DNA from: CAZUAQ01 sp964618455
Lineage (GTDB): Bacteria > Planctomycetota > Phycisphaerae > UBA1845 > PWPN01
Assembly: GCA_964618455.1 (NCBI GenBank)
Contig: CAZUAQ010000034.1
Location: 1-64,000 of the forward strand
Length of the DNA: 64,000 bases
Direction: 5' to 3'
The notes below the pieces were generated by a model, which made no database searches, had not been told where the DNA came from, and saw nothing but the letters and a program-made list of their open reading frames with translations. Shown piece by piece: positions 17,911 to 26,538 of the stretch (the stretch's first letter is position 1; the number at the start of each line of letters is the position of its first letter). The position numbers and the translations under genes were made by a program.

Positions 17911-18492
17911 GTGTCATTTCACTTCGATCCTCAAGCTTACGGTCCGGTCGCAGCGACTCTTCTGGCGGAGGAGCGGATTCCGCCGCTCGGTCCAGGGCAG
18001 CCCAACCGCGCCGCACGCGAAGAACTGAACAAGCTGACACCGCAGTTCCTGCTCGCCCATGCCCGGTTGGGCGATCGCACCATGGCCGAGGCATGCATCA
18101 GCGGGTTGTGGTTGTACCACGACTTTCTGGACGAGTCACACACCATCAGTCAGTCGATCTCCAGCGCGACCGGTTCCTACTGGCACGGCATCATGCACCG
18201 CCGGGAGCCCGATTTCGGCAACAGCGGCTACTGGTTCCGCCGCGTCGGCCGGCATCCGATCTTTCCCGACCTGGCCGAGGCGGCCCGGGAAGTGGCGTCG
18301 GGCGTCAGCGGTCTCTCGCATGCGGCCTGGCTGACGGACGTGACCGACTGGGACGCCTTTCGCTTCATCGATCTCTGCGAGTCCTGCTATTCTACACCCG
18401 GCGCCGACCAGGATCTCTGCCGCCGGGTCGGTCTGATGGAATGGCAACTGCTCTTTGACTTCTGCTACCAGAAGGCCGCGGGCGATAAGTAG
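17911..18492 (+). CDS. Conserved-looking hypothetical protein
   Basis: A 193-residue soluble protein with no signal peptide. His- and Trp-rich blocks stand out: SGLWLYHDFLDESHTISQSI and YWHGIMHRREPDFGNSGYWF, then RHPIF and a helical C-terminus. The dense Tyr/His/Glu pattern suggests a metal or phosphate site, but no characterised family is recognised. I believe similar proteins occur in planctomycetes. The start is GTG with AGGAG nine bases upstream. The 261-bp gap to the divergent FkbH operon must hold promoters for both sides. Confidence 0.65.
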   Translation: MSFHFDPQAYGPVAATLLAEERIPPLGPGQPNRAAREELNKLTPQFLLAHARLGDRTMAEACISGLWLYHDFLDESHTISQSISSATGSYWHGIMHRREPDFGNSGYWFRRVGRHPIFPDLAEAAREVASGVSGLSHAAWLTDVTDWDAFRFIDLCESCYSTPGADQDLCRRVGLMEWQLLFDFCYQKAAGDK

Positions 18493-18550
18493 TCGTTCGC
18501 TCCCGACATCGAGATTATCGGCCCTGATTCGCCACACTGTCGAGGGGCGT

Positions 18551-19003
18551 TCATTGGCCGCTTTCGTCACGGTTCATGGCGTCCACGAGGCTGTCGACAG
18601 CTTCCCAGATCAGCTTGGCGTACGGGTGAAAGGCGAGCCCGAAGAGAAGGCTGCCGACGCCCATGGCAATCAGTGCCGGATCGCGCGACAAGCCGAATCC
18701 GTGGTACAGCACCACCCACGCAGCGATGGCAAAGAGCACCAGGGCCATCGAACCGATCTGCATGGTGCCCGTCGTCGATCCCGACGGACGCTGAAAGGTG
18801 CGGCCGCACGCGCCGCACGCCGGTTTCATCCGGAACCATGTCTCGAACGCGGATTCCCGTCCGCACTGCGGGCAACGGCGCGTCAGCACGGCCAGGCACA
18901 TCGTGCGCAGTCGACGGTTCCAATCCACATCCGACATTTCCCACGGTTCTCCGGTCAATTCCGCAACGAAGGGGATTCTCGCGGGTCGTGCGAATTCACG
19001 CAA
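18551..19003 (-). CDS. DUF983 family membrane protein
   Basis: A 150-residue protein with an N-terminal zinc-ribbon-like pair of knuckles (RRCPQCGRESAFETWFRM and PACGACGRTF) followed by two hydrophobic helices (IGSMALVLFAIAAWVVLYHG and PALIAMGVGSLLFGLAF). This is the DUF983 layout. The function is not established. It may start at an internal Met (MSDVDWNRR) rather than at 19003. It is convergent with the upstream hypothetical gene and divergent from the methyltransferase. Confidence 0.75.
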   Translation of the reverse strand: MREFARPARIPFVAELTGEPWEMSDVDWNRRLRTMCLAVLTRRCPQCGRESAFETWFRMKPACGACGRTFQRPSGSTTGTMQIGSMALVLFAIAAWVVLYHGFGLSRDPALIAMGVGSLLFGLAFHPYAKLIWEAVDSLVDAMNRDESGQ

Positions 19004-19063
19004 GCCACCGCCGGCCCGACAGGTCGGCTTGCAAATTCAGGAATGCCGCGCGATGCTGCCCTC

Positions 19064-19942
19064 ATGAATCCCGAGCGTTGCCTCGTCTGCCATACCTCGC
19101 CTCCTGATCCGCGATGGGAGAGCCTGCTGCGCTGCCCCCGCTGTGGCTTTGTGACAGCCCGTCTGGATGCCCCGATCGACGTCCGCCAACTTTATGCCGA
19201 CGATTACTTCCACGGCGCCGAGTATCTCGACTACCTGGCCGACGAGGCATGCTTCCGCCGCAACTTCCGCCGTCGTCTTCAGGAGGTTCGCGGTCGGTGC
19301 CCGCACGGCCGGTTGGTGGAAATCGGCGCCGCTTACGGGTTCTTTCTGCACGAGGCGCATCCGTATTACGAGACCATTGGATTCGAGTTGAACCCGGAGG
19401 CGGTTCGCCATGCAAGCGAGAAACTCGATCTCGACGTACGGACGGATGACTTCCTGCAGGCAACACCGGCCTCAATTGGCGGGCCCATCGACGTGCTTGT
19501 CCTCTGGGATGTCATCGAACACCTCGAGCGCCCAGACGCCATCCTCGCCCACGCCCGTTCGCTCATGAATCCGGGCGGGTGGTTGTGGCTGACCACGGGG
19601 GACATCGGGAGTCTCCTGGCGCGGCTGCGCGGGCCGAAGTGGCGAATGATTCATCCTCCCACACACCTGCACTATTTCGATCGCGATACGATGACCCGCC
19701 TGCTGGATGCATGCGGCTTCGCGGTCGAAGGCATCACGACCGTCGGCGTGACGCGAAGTCTCCGCCAGATCGCTTACTCGGTGCTGGCGCTCGGAATGAA
19801 GTCGCCACGGGCGTACCGCTTGGTCAAGCGTTTGATTCCGTCGTGGGCGGGACTCACGCTCAACACGTATGACATCATGATGGTGGCGGCGCGCGTCCGC
19901 GACGAAGAGGGCGGCCGGAAGAAAGCGATCGGCGACGATTAA
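19064..19942 (+). CDS. Class I methyltransferase with N-terminal zinc ribbon
   Basis: A 292-residue protein. The N-terminus holds a Cys4 zinc ribbon (CLVCH ... LLRCPRCGF), followed by a SAM-binding fold: motif I LVEIGAAYGFFL, IGFELNPEAV, and VLVLWDVIEHLERPD. The YDIMMVAARVR end and HPPTHLHYFDRDT are typical of UbiG-like methyltransferases found in polysaccharide or natural-product loci. ATG 19064 is chosen because the Cys knuckles begin six residues later. The stop overlaps the convergent sugar kinase stop by 4 bp. The substrate is unknown. Confidence 0.82.
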   Translation: MNPERCLVCHTSPPDPRWESLLRCPRCGFVTARLDAPIDVRQLYADDYFHGAEYLDYLADEACFRRNFRRRLQEVRGRCPHGRLVEIGAAYGFFLHEAHPYYETIGFELNPEAVRHASEKLDLDVRTDDFLQATPASIGGPIDVLVLWDVIEHLERPDAILAHARSLMNPGGWLWLTTGDIGSLLARLRGPKWRMIHPPTHLHYFDRDTMTRLLDACGFAVEGITTVGVTRSLRQIAYSVLALGMKSPRAYRLVKRLIPSWAGLTLNTYDIMMVAARVRDEEGGRKKAIGDD

Positions 19943-21228
19943 CCTTTTGGCAGGAAAGTGGTGCCCTCCGCCGTCTGGAGCTGGTCCAGGGAAGGAATCC
20001 GCTTGGCGGCATACGCCCCGAGTCGCGCGGCGCCGGCGGCGGCGGCTTCGACTGATGCGGGACGGAGGAGGGGGATTCTCAGTTCATCGGCGAGCATCTG
20101 CATCCATGCATCCGACTGTGCTCCGCCACCGATGACCGCCAGGAACTCCAGCGAACTCTCCGCGCACGCGTGCTCGAGCAGGCGACGGATCTCGGTGTTG
20201 ATCTGCTCCACGACGACACGCATGCCATGAGCCGGACTGTCAGGTGCAGGGACTGGGTGTGAGCACGCGATAGCCATCAATTCGGACAGCGGTGTTTCCG
20301 CTGCAACTTGCTGTCGACACTGTTCCGGGGCGAGCGTGCCGAGGCCGCTCCAGGTCAGGGCGTACCAGTGATCCGTGTTCGCGGGATGACGGCCGATTAC
20401 GCCCTCGCTCATGGCAGGGGGGCGCATGGCATGCGTGACGACGACGCACGTGGCGGTTCCGAGCGAGAGGGTGCCCATCCCGGGCTGAATGTGGCCTGCC
20501 CCGATCATCCCGGCAAGGTGGTCGAGCGTGCCCACCGCCACGGGAATGCCGGCGGGCAAAGCCAACTCCACGGCAATCGATTTCCGCAGGCGCCCCGCCA
20601 CGTTCCCGGCAGGCTGCAGGGGCGGCAACGTATCGGGCGAGATACCCAGTCGGTCCAAGGCCTCCGGCCACCAGCATTGCCGAGCGAAATCATACAAGCC
20701 GGTCAGTGACCAGAGCCCCGGCGAGGTCACGTGTTCACCCGTCAGATCCAGCGTCACCAGGTCCGCCAGTTGGCGTATGCCTGATGCTTCTTGCCACACT
20801 TGCGATTCGCGCTCGGAAAGATGAAGGCACTTGGGCAGCATGAGTTGCCCCGTCAGTCGCGTCATGCCCGTGGCGGTCTGCATGGTCTCTAGCGCCAAGC
20901 TGTCATGAAGGCGTTCAGCTTCCGCGTCCGCCCAGTTCCCGGTCCACAGAAAGAGATCCGACAGAGGTCGGCCGTGCTCGTCGATGAGTGCAAACGAGTT
21001 GACCTGGCTGGCGATGCCGATCCCCGCCGGAGCTTCACGCTCACGCGTAGTCTGCATGACTTCGCGCAATACCTCCTGGACGGCGTCGAGTACCCTTTCA
21101 ACTGGGATGGCGTGCTCGTCGGGCACATGGTAGCGACGCGACGCCAAAGCGATCGGCATGCCGCGCGCATCGAAACGGCCGACCTTGATGGCCGTCGTAC
21201 CGAGGTCGATGCCGAGGGTATCTGCCAT
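19939..21228 (-). CDS. FGGY-family carbohydrate kinase
   Basis: A 429-residue sugar kinase of the FGGY family with an ASKHA fold. The N-terminal phosphate loop is GIDLGTTAIKVG, the candidate catalytic Asp is in VAVGTLDHLAGMIGAG, and the C-terminal ATP motif is LAVIGGGAQSDAWMQ. It is closest in look to xylulokinase-like members but somewhat short, so the substrate is left open. It follows the creatininase-family gene by 40 bp on the same strand and the two are probably co-transcribed, which suggests a small catabolic unit. Confidence 0.85.
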   Translation of the reverse strand: MADTLGIDLGTTAIKVGRFDARGMPIALASRRYHVPDEHAIPVERVLDAVQEVLREVMQTTREREAPAGIGIASQVNSFALIDEHGRPLSDLFLWTGNWADAEAERLHDSLALETMQTATGMTRLTGQLMLPKCLHLSERESQVWQEASGIRQLADLVTLDLTGEHVTSPGLWSLTGLYDFARQCWWPEALDRLGISPDTLPPLQPAGNVAGRLRKSIAVELALPAGIPVAVGTLDHLAGMIGAGHIQPGMGTLSLGTATCVVVTHAMRPPAMSEGVIGRHPANTDHWYALTWSGLGTLAPEQCRQQVAAETPLSELMAIACSHPVPAPDSPAHGMRVVVEQINTEIRRLLEHACAESSLEFLAVIGGGAQSDAWMQMLADELRIPLLRPASVEAAAAGAARLGAYAAKRIPSLDQLQTAEGTTFLPKG

Positions 21229-21268
21229 GACCAGGTTCTCGCGCGGTGATGAAGAGGAGCAAGGGGAT

Positions 21269-22075
21269 TCAAGTTATCTCGTCAGCGCTGTCCGTCGGCG
21301 GCTCGAACGCATGAAACTCCCGACAGAACACCACCATGTGATCGATGATGGCTTCGAAGGTCTTCCGCCCGGTTTCCGCCGTAGCGACGGTCGGGTCGCC
21401 GTAGATGCCGTGCTGGCTAGTCTGGCGGAACCAGGTGGACCAGAACACCCTGCCCCCACCGGCGAGCATGTCGTTGCTGCAGAAGTCGCTCGAATCCTGA
21501 AGAAAGTCATTGTTGTTCGCCTTCGAGAGATCCACGGGAAATCCGAAGTGCATCAGAAGTGACGTTTCATACTCGCCGCCGTGACACGCGCCACCGGGAG
21601 GGGATTTGCGAATCTCGGCGAATTCCTTGCCGATGAGGCTGTTCGGCATGAGCACCGCCACGTCGACACCCGTCGCATCCGCAACTTCCCGCGCGGCCAC
21701 GACGGCCAGATGCTGATGGTGACCGTGGGCGTTGACGATGACAATCTTGCGGAATCCCATCCGGATCACGGACTTGCAGATTTCCAGCAGAAGATCCATG
21801 ACCAGCCGCGTCGGCAGCGTGAATGTGCCCGGCCATCTGGTCATGACGTGGCCCGAGTAACCGTAGTCGATCGAGGGCAGCACGAGCGTGGGGATGTCCG
21901 GCTGCAGGCGACGCGCGGTTTCTTCGCACACGCGCTCGGCGATCACCGTATCCGTACCGAGCGGGAGGTGAGTCCCGTGCTCTTCCGTCTGGCCCAGTGG
22001 GAGCAGTAACAACGTTCCCGAACCGGCAGCCGCTTGTACCTGGGGGGAGGTCAGTTCGCGAAAGTACAACGTCAT
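21269..22075 (-). CDS. Creatininase-family amidohydrolase
   Basis: A 268-residue protein of the creatininase/formamide hydrolase family. Metal ligands are recognisable: PLGQTEEHGTHLPLGTD (Glu, His, Asp), IVNAHGHHQHL and CHGGEYETSLL. The family includes creatininase, MftE-like peptidases and FAPy-deformylase-like enzymes, so the substrate cannot be told. It is the upstream gene of a pair with the FGGY kinase. A promoter is expected in 22076-22269, shared with the divergent thioredoxin-like gene. Confidence 0.85.
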   Translation of the reverse strand: MTLYFRELTSPQVQAAAGSGTLLLLPLGQTEEHGTHLPLGTDTVIAERVCEETARRLQPDIPTLVLPSIDYGYSGHVMTRWPGTFTLPTRLVMDLLLEICKSVIRMGFRKIVIVNAHGHHQHLAVVAAREVADATGVDVAVLMPNSLIGKEFAEIRKSPPGGACHGGEYETSLLMHFGFPVDLSKANNNDFLQDSSDFCSNDMLAGGGRVFWSTWFRQTSQHGIYGDPTVATAETGRKTFEAIIDHMVVFCREFHAFEPPTDSADEIT

Positions 22076-22269
22076 GAGCCTGTCCTGTAGAATGGAGCCG
22101 TGATCGTGACGAAAGATGTTCCCCTGCAGTATATCGCGTGATTCCAGCCATCACGAGTCCAATGTCCGCCTGCCACAACCGCCTGCCCCCGCATGTTGAA
22201 ACATTTCGCCCGGTCACGACAATGACGAGGGCAATGGGGAAACCGACCCAGATCAGTGGCAGGTGCAAG

Positions 22270-22683
22270 ATGAATGCGAGGGCGAACATTCTTCGACTCA
22301 TGCCGGCATGCGGCGGGTTGATCCTGCTGCTCGTCGCCGGCTGTGGCGGGGGGATGTGGCATTCTCGAATCGACGGCGGCATGCGCGAGGCCCGGCAGAC
22401 CGGGAAACGCGTGCTGGTGCAGTTTCACAAGACCAATGAAGCCTGCCTCGAGATGGATCGTGAGGTGTTTCCGAACAGCAACATCCGCGGGATCCTGGAC
22501 GAGTACTACGTCAAGGTGCGGCTGAGTCCGCTCACACACGGGACTCTGGCGGAGCGGTACGGCGTGACCGAGTACCCTTCCTTCGTCATCTTTCGACCGA
22601 ACGAAACCGTGGCGGGAACTCATGAGGGATCGGCGAGCGTGGATGTCTTTCGGGCGTTCCTGATCAAGCACGCATTCGAATGA
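22270..22683 (+). CDS. Thioredoxin-fold lipoprotein lacking the CxxC pair
   Basis: A 137-residue exported lipoprotein: signal peptide with lipobox LLVAGC, then a thioredoxin_7-like domain. Strand VLVQFHKTN leads into the place where the CxxC should be, but only one Cys is present (TNEACLEMD), with the first Cys position taken by Asn. EYPSFVIFRPN gives the cis-Pro motif. It is therefore unlikely to be a classical disulfide oxidoreductase. ATG 22270 is chosen because the signal peptide starts there. It overlaps the next gene by ATGA (22680-22683), so the two proteins are probably made together. Confidence 0.75.
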   Translation: MNARANILRLMPACGGLILLLVAGCGGGMWHSRIDGGMREARQTGKRVLVQFHKTNEACLEMDREVFPNSNIRGILDEYYVKVRLSPLTHGTLAERYGVTEYPSFVIFRPNETVAGTHEGSASVDVFRAFLIKHAFE

Positions 22684-23498
22684 GCCAGGTGGTGCAATCA
22701 GCAATGGGAAGTGAGCGGCGGAAAAAACATTGGAAGACGATCTTGCTCGGTATAGTGCTGATCGCGGCACTGGCGGGGGGGGCCATGTACTGGAACGTTC
22801 AGCGTGAGCAGAATGCACTGCTGGCGTTGCTCGATGATTCCGACCCCACCGTTCGCGCCGAGGCGTACCGCGACGCCCGCTACTTCACCAGCGAGAAGGC
22901 CGTCACCCGTATGCTCGACGGATTCACCCGGGAGGAGGATCCCTACGTCCTGAGCAAGGCCGGGTATGCGTTGATGATCACCAGCGACCCGCGCGGCCTG
23001 CCGCTGCTGATCGAACGGGCGGACGAAGGGCCGGATCGCGAACTTCGCGCCCAACTCTCGGTCTACATCGCGCGGCACAAGGCCGGGGACGATACGCGTC
23101 TTCAATGGTTCCGCGAAGGCCTGCACTCGGAGGAGCCGTGGCGGAAACTCGGCGCGGCTGCGGGGTTGTTGTACATGGGGCAGGGGGACGGGGGGGCACG
23201 GTTGATCGAACTCGGGCGCGAAGCGACTCCCGAGCAATTGCCCTTCATCCTCGGCCAGCTTCATAAGGTCGTGAAGCCGATGACCGAGTCGGTCGGCATC
23301 TTGCCGGCATGGCCCGATCGCGATGCTATCGAGGTGGACGCTCGATTCTGGGATGACCTTGCTCGTTTCTGGTCGAACCACGGCCGGACTTCCCTTCTTG
23401 ATGACGTGCTGGTTCGACTCTTCGAAAGCGACCCGGACTGGATCCAACTGAACCGGTTGATTCACGCCCGCGAATACGCCGCCAGGATATTGCAATAA
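22680..23498 (+). CDS. Membrane-anchored HEAT-repeat protein
   Basis: A 272-residue protein with one N-terminal membrane helix (TILLGIVLIAALAGGAMYW) and an extracytoplasmic domain of HEAT-like helical repeats (LLALLDDSDPTVRAEAYRD, YVLSKAGYALMITSDPRG, PWRKLGAAAGLLYMGQGDG). Such domains usually mediate protein contacts. It is translationally coupled to the thioredoxin-like lipoprotein, which suggests a complex of the two at the membrane. No catalytic site is seen. Confidence 0.75.
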   Translation: MSQVVQSAMGSERRKKHWKTILLGIVLIAALAGGAMYWNVQREQNALLALLDDSDPTVRAEAYRDARYFTSEKAVTRMLDGFTREEDPYVLSKAGYALMITSDPRGLPLLIERADEGPDRELRAQLSVYIARHKAGDDTRLQWFREGLHSEEPWRKLGAAAGLLYMGQGDGGARLIELGREATPEQLPFILGQLHKVVKPMTESVGILPAWPDRDAIEVDARFWDDLARFWSNHGRTSLLDDVLVRLFESDPDWIQLNRLIHAREYAARILQ

Positions 23499-23589
23499 CG
23501 CGACCGCTTGTCCCGTTCGCAGCGGACGCATATAGTAGCGTTTTCGCCGCACACAGTCGTCGCGGCCTGCCCGCAGAGGAGCTTGTTTG

Positions 23590-24703
23590 ATGCATTTCGA
23601 AGATCCTGAACGAACGCTGGAAGACCTTTCGGCCCGGATCATCTCGATCCGGGACTCTCTTTGACCTCCCGAGCAAGAAATCCCGCCTCGACGAACTCGA
23701 ACAAAGGATGGCCGCCCCGAGTTTCTGGGACGACCAGGAGAAAGCCCGTGGCGTGGTCGGAGAGCTGAAGGTCGTCAAGGGTGTCGTGGAGCCCGTGGAG
23801 GCTTTGATCGCCCGTGCCGAGGATGCCCGGGTTCTGCTCGATCTCGCCAAGGAGGAAAATGACGAGGCCTCCTTCAACGAGTTGGACAAGGAGTTGCTCG
23901 AACTCCAGAACGCCTACGGTCGCGTCGAACTGATGACCCTCTTGTCGGGCAAGAACGACGCCCGCGACTGCTACTTCAGTGTCCAGGCGGGGGCCGGGGG
24001 GACGGAGGCGTGCGACTGGGCGGAAATGCTGTTGCGCATGTACCTCCGCTATTTCGAGCGGCACGATTACGACGTGGAGGAAATCGCCCGGACAGACGGT
24101 GAGGAGGCGGGGATTCGAAGTGTCACCCTCAAGGTCTCCGGTTTCTACGCGATGGGTTATCTCTCCTGTGAGCGGGGGGTACATCGGCTGGTACGGATCA
24201 GCCCCTTCGATGCCAACAAGCGGCGGCACACGAGCTTTGCGGCCGTGGATGTGCTGCCGGTGCTCGACGAACTTGACGTCGAGCTCAAAGAGGCGGAGCT
24301 GGACATCACCTACTTCCGCCGGGCCTCCGGCGCGGGCGGCCAGAACGTCAACAAGGTGGCCACCGCCGTACGCATCAAGCACATCCCGACCAATATCACC
24401 GTGGAGTGCGTCAACGAGCGCAGCCAGGCGCAGAACAAGAGGCTGGCGCTCAGCATCATTCAGGCGAGGATCGAAAACCTCAAGCAGGAGCAGCGTGACG
24501 CCGAGATGAGCAAACTCTACGGGGATCGAGGGGAGATCGCGTGGGGAAGTCAAATCCGCAGTTACGTTCTGGATGATCGTCGCGTTAAAGACCACCGCAC
24601 CATGCAGGAGACGGGAAACCCCGAACGCGTGCTGGACGGCGACCTCCAGGAATTCATCGAATCCGAGCTCCGCCGCAAGGCGGGCAAGTCACGACCCGAC
24701 TGA
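23590..24703 (+). CDS. prfB: Peptide chain release factor 2, with programmed +1 frameshift
   Basis: RF2 recognises UAA and UGA stops and releases the peptide on the ribosome. The gene starts at ATG 23590, runs 24 codons to an in-frame TGA at 23662-23664, and continues in the +1 frame to 24703, giving about 370 residues, normal for RF2. The shifted product has the anticodon-like SPF tripeptide (LVRISPFDANKR) and the GGQ motif (SGAGGQNVNK). The internal TGA is the autoregulatory stop: low RF2 slows termination and favours the shift. The downstream frame alone would lack the N-terminus, so this is not a pseudogene. Confidence 0.95.
23659..23665 (+). promoter_or_regulatory. prfB: prfB +1 frameshift site CTT TGA C
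   Basis: The heptamer CTTTGAC is the conserved slippery site of bacterial prfB: Leu-tRNA on CTT slips to TTT and the next codon read is GAC. The internal Shine-Dalgarno-like AGGGGG found upstream in E. coli is not obvious here (the bases before are CGGGACTCT), so stimulation may be weaker or use the CGGGA. Confidence 0.9.
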
Positions 24704-24748
24704 TGCAGGCGTTCAACGCCGCGCCGACAGTGGCGATGCTCCTAAGCT

Positions 24749-25288
24749 TCACGGCCGTTCCATTCTCAACTCGACACGAAGGTCTTGCCGAACGCAGACC
24801 ACGTGTTGGGAACCGATATGAACGACTTGGAACCCGCCGATGATATCACCGATGCGAACCATCCTGCCATTGATGACCGCGATCATGGCGTCCTCGCTGA
24901 GTGAAGTGCCCTGCAATTGGTAGGTCGCGACGAATTTCGCTGCGAGATCCTCCTTCGCATTCTCGCGATCCTCCCTTTCATCCGGCGTGGTTTCGGCCTG
25001 GAGCGAGAGATACGTTTTCATCATTTCGGAGGGGACGAAGACATCCCGGGGCGTCTCCTCTGCAGGGTCCAGACGTGCCAGCCAGTCCAGGGCTGGATCA
25101 GCGGGAAGCGGCTCCTCGGATCCCTCGATTTGATGTGTACCCTCCGCAAGGGATTCGGACATGTCCGACGGGGAGTCGATCTCCACTGCGCCGGCGGCGG
25201 CCGGCTCTCCGAGCAGGAACCGGTCGACCAGGAAGGCCAGCAGGGCAACACCCATCACCGTTAACAGGATCGTTCGCTTACTGGACAC
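24749..25288 (-). CDS. PilP/GspC-like pilus assembly protein
   Basis: A 179-residue protein with one N-terminal membrane helix (TILLTVMGVALLAFLVDRFL), an acidic linker and a C-terminal beta domain (YQLQGTSLSEDAMIAVING ... VRIGDIIGGFQVVHIG) of the kind seen in PilP and the HR domain of GspC, which contact the secretin. The start is taken as GTG 25288 with GGGGAGG upstream and an 11-bp overlap with the PilO gene. It ends the large pilus operon. No secretin gene follows, since prfB lies convergent right after it. Confidence 0.65.
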   Translation of the reverse strand: MSSKRTILLTVMGVALLAFLVDRFLLGEPAAAGAVEIDSPSDMSESLAEGTHQIEGSEEPLPADPALDWLARLDPAEETPRDVFVPSEMMKTYLSLQAETTPDEREDRENAKEDLAAKFVATYQLQGTSLSEDAMIAVINGRMVRIGDIIGGFQVVHIGSQHVVCVRQDLRVELRMERP

Positions 25289-25907
25289 GCTGCACCTCCC
25301 CGGGCTGGAGGGGGCGTGTGGCCTGTCCACCGATTCGATCTGAGGAAAACTCCTCATCTCCACGCTGTGTATTGATCCGGCACGACCACTGGATCAGGCA
25401 GACGGGATTCGCATTTCGCGAGCTGCGGGAGAGCGTCATGTGCGTGATGTCGACGAAGTCATGCTCCTCTTCAATGCGCCGTAGATACCGATGCCACGCG
25501 GCGTACGATCCCTGACCGGTGAACTGCACATAAAAGGCGCGGTGATCACTCGCTTCGAGCGTGTCCAGGGGGGTGAATTGTTCAACCGTGATCCCGTCCT
25601 CCACCGCAAGGTTCGTGAGTTGAGCCACGATGATGTCCTTGCGATTCTCCGGAGGCGGCGCGCCTCCGAGCTCGGCCAGGCGGGTTTCTGTCCCTTCGAT
25701 ATCGGATTCGATCGAATGAAGAATGCGCAGGCTGCGCTGGTAGCTCTCTTCCTGTTCTTTCAGACTCGTTTCGGCCTCGTCGCGCTGGATCACGAGGAGG
25801 ATCGACGGCTGGATCAACGCAAAGTGGATGGCGACGGCGACGGTCAGGCCCACCGCCGCGCATATCCACGTCTTGATCCAAAACAGTCGGTGTACAGTCA
25901 ATTTCAT
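25278..25907 (-). CDS. pilO: PilO-like inner-membrane pilus assembly protein
   Basis: A 209-residue protein with one membrane helix (IHFALIQPSILLVI preceded by AAVGLTVAVA), a coiled coil near residues 42-80 and a C-terminal ferredoxin-like half with YAAWHRYLRRIEEEHDFVDI, as in PilO. With PilM, PilN and PilP it forms the inner-membrane alignment complex. Four bases separate it from pilN and it overlaps the PilP-like gene. Sequence similarity in this family is low, so the call rests on size, topology and gene order. Confidence 0.75.
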   Translation of the reverse strand: MKLTVHRLFWIKTWICAAVGLTVAVAIHFALIQPSILLVIQRDEAETSLKEQEESYQRSLRILHSIESDIEGTETRLAELGGAPPPENRKDIIVAQLTNLAVEDGITVEQFTPLDTLEASDHRAFYVQFTGQGSYAAWHRYLRRIEEEHDFVDITHMTLSRSSRNANPVCLIQWSCRINTQRGDEEFSSDRIGGQATRPLQPGEVQRVQ

Positions 25908-25911
25908 ACGA

Positions 25912-26538
25912 TCACCAGCGACAGATTAATTCAAACATCACACCACTCTGCCCAAACAGGCTTTCCTGCCGGGATTCGCGCAGATCAAGCGTCCGAAAGA
26001 GTCTGGATTCATGTACGTTCCGCACGAATTTCGACATCGCGTTGTAATCCATGGCGAAGCCCCGCACCGTCATGCCGTCGAGAATCCGTACGCGCGGCCG
26101 GGACGAAGACTCCTTGTCGTCAGCCTTTTGTGACGCCCGGACGGCCTGAACATGAAGACTCTTCGACCACTGCGGCGGACTGGTGACGATGCTCGTCAGG
26201 AGAATACTCTCCGGCGTCGTTTCGCTCAGCTCCGCGAGGAAGCGGCTCCAATGATGCGTCGAACGAAGGCGTTCGGTCAGCAGCAGTTTCAGTTTCAACG
26301 CGTCCAGTTCCGCTTTCGGAACACGCAGTTCCTGATGAAGCTGGTTCTGTTTCAGAGCGAGTTCATCGATGCGCTGATGCAGGTCATGCGTCTTCAGCGC
26401 CTGAAAATGAAGGATTACCCCTACGACGACCTGCAATGCCAGCAGGAGGACGCCAAGCAGGATGCCCTGTCGCAGTCGGCGGTAGCGCTGCCGGATCTGC
26501 ACGTACTCCTCCGGCAGGAGATTGACGTGCACCTTCAT
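25912..26538 (-). CDS. pilN: PilN-like pilus assembly protein
   Basis: A 208-residue bitopic membrane protein. The N-terminus MKVHVNLLPEEYV carries the INLLP-type motif by which PilN binds PilM. One membrane helix (GILLGVLLLALQVVVGVIL) and a coiled coil of about 50-95 follow. The C-terminus is a periplasmic alpha/beta domain (MTVRGFAMDYNAMSKFVRNV). The start codon overlaps the pilM stop by ATGA. Confidence 0.82.
   Translation of the reverse strand: MKVHVNLLPEEYVQIRQRYRRLRQGILLGVLLLALQVVVGVILHFQALKTHDLHQRIDELALKQNQLHQELRVPKAELDALKLKLLLTERLRSTHHWSRFLAELSETTPESILLTSIVTSPPQWSKSLHVQAVRASQKADDKESSSRPRVRILDGMTVRGFAMDYNAMSKFVRNVHESRLFRTLDLRESRQESLFGQSGVMFELICRW

Noticed and set aside
23662..23664. 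In-frame TGA in prfB as a sign of a pseudogene
   Set aside because: CTTTGAC is the standard RF2 frameshift site and the +1 frame carries intact SPF and GGQ motifs.
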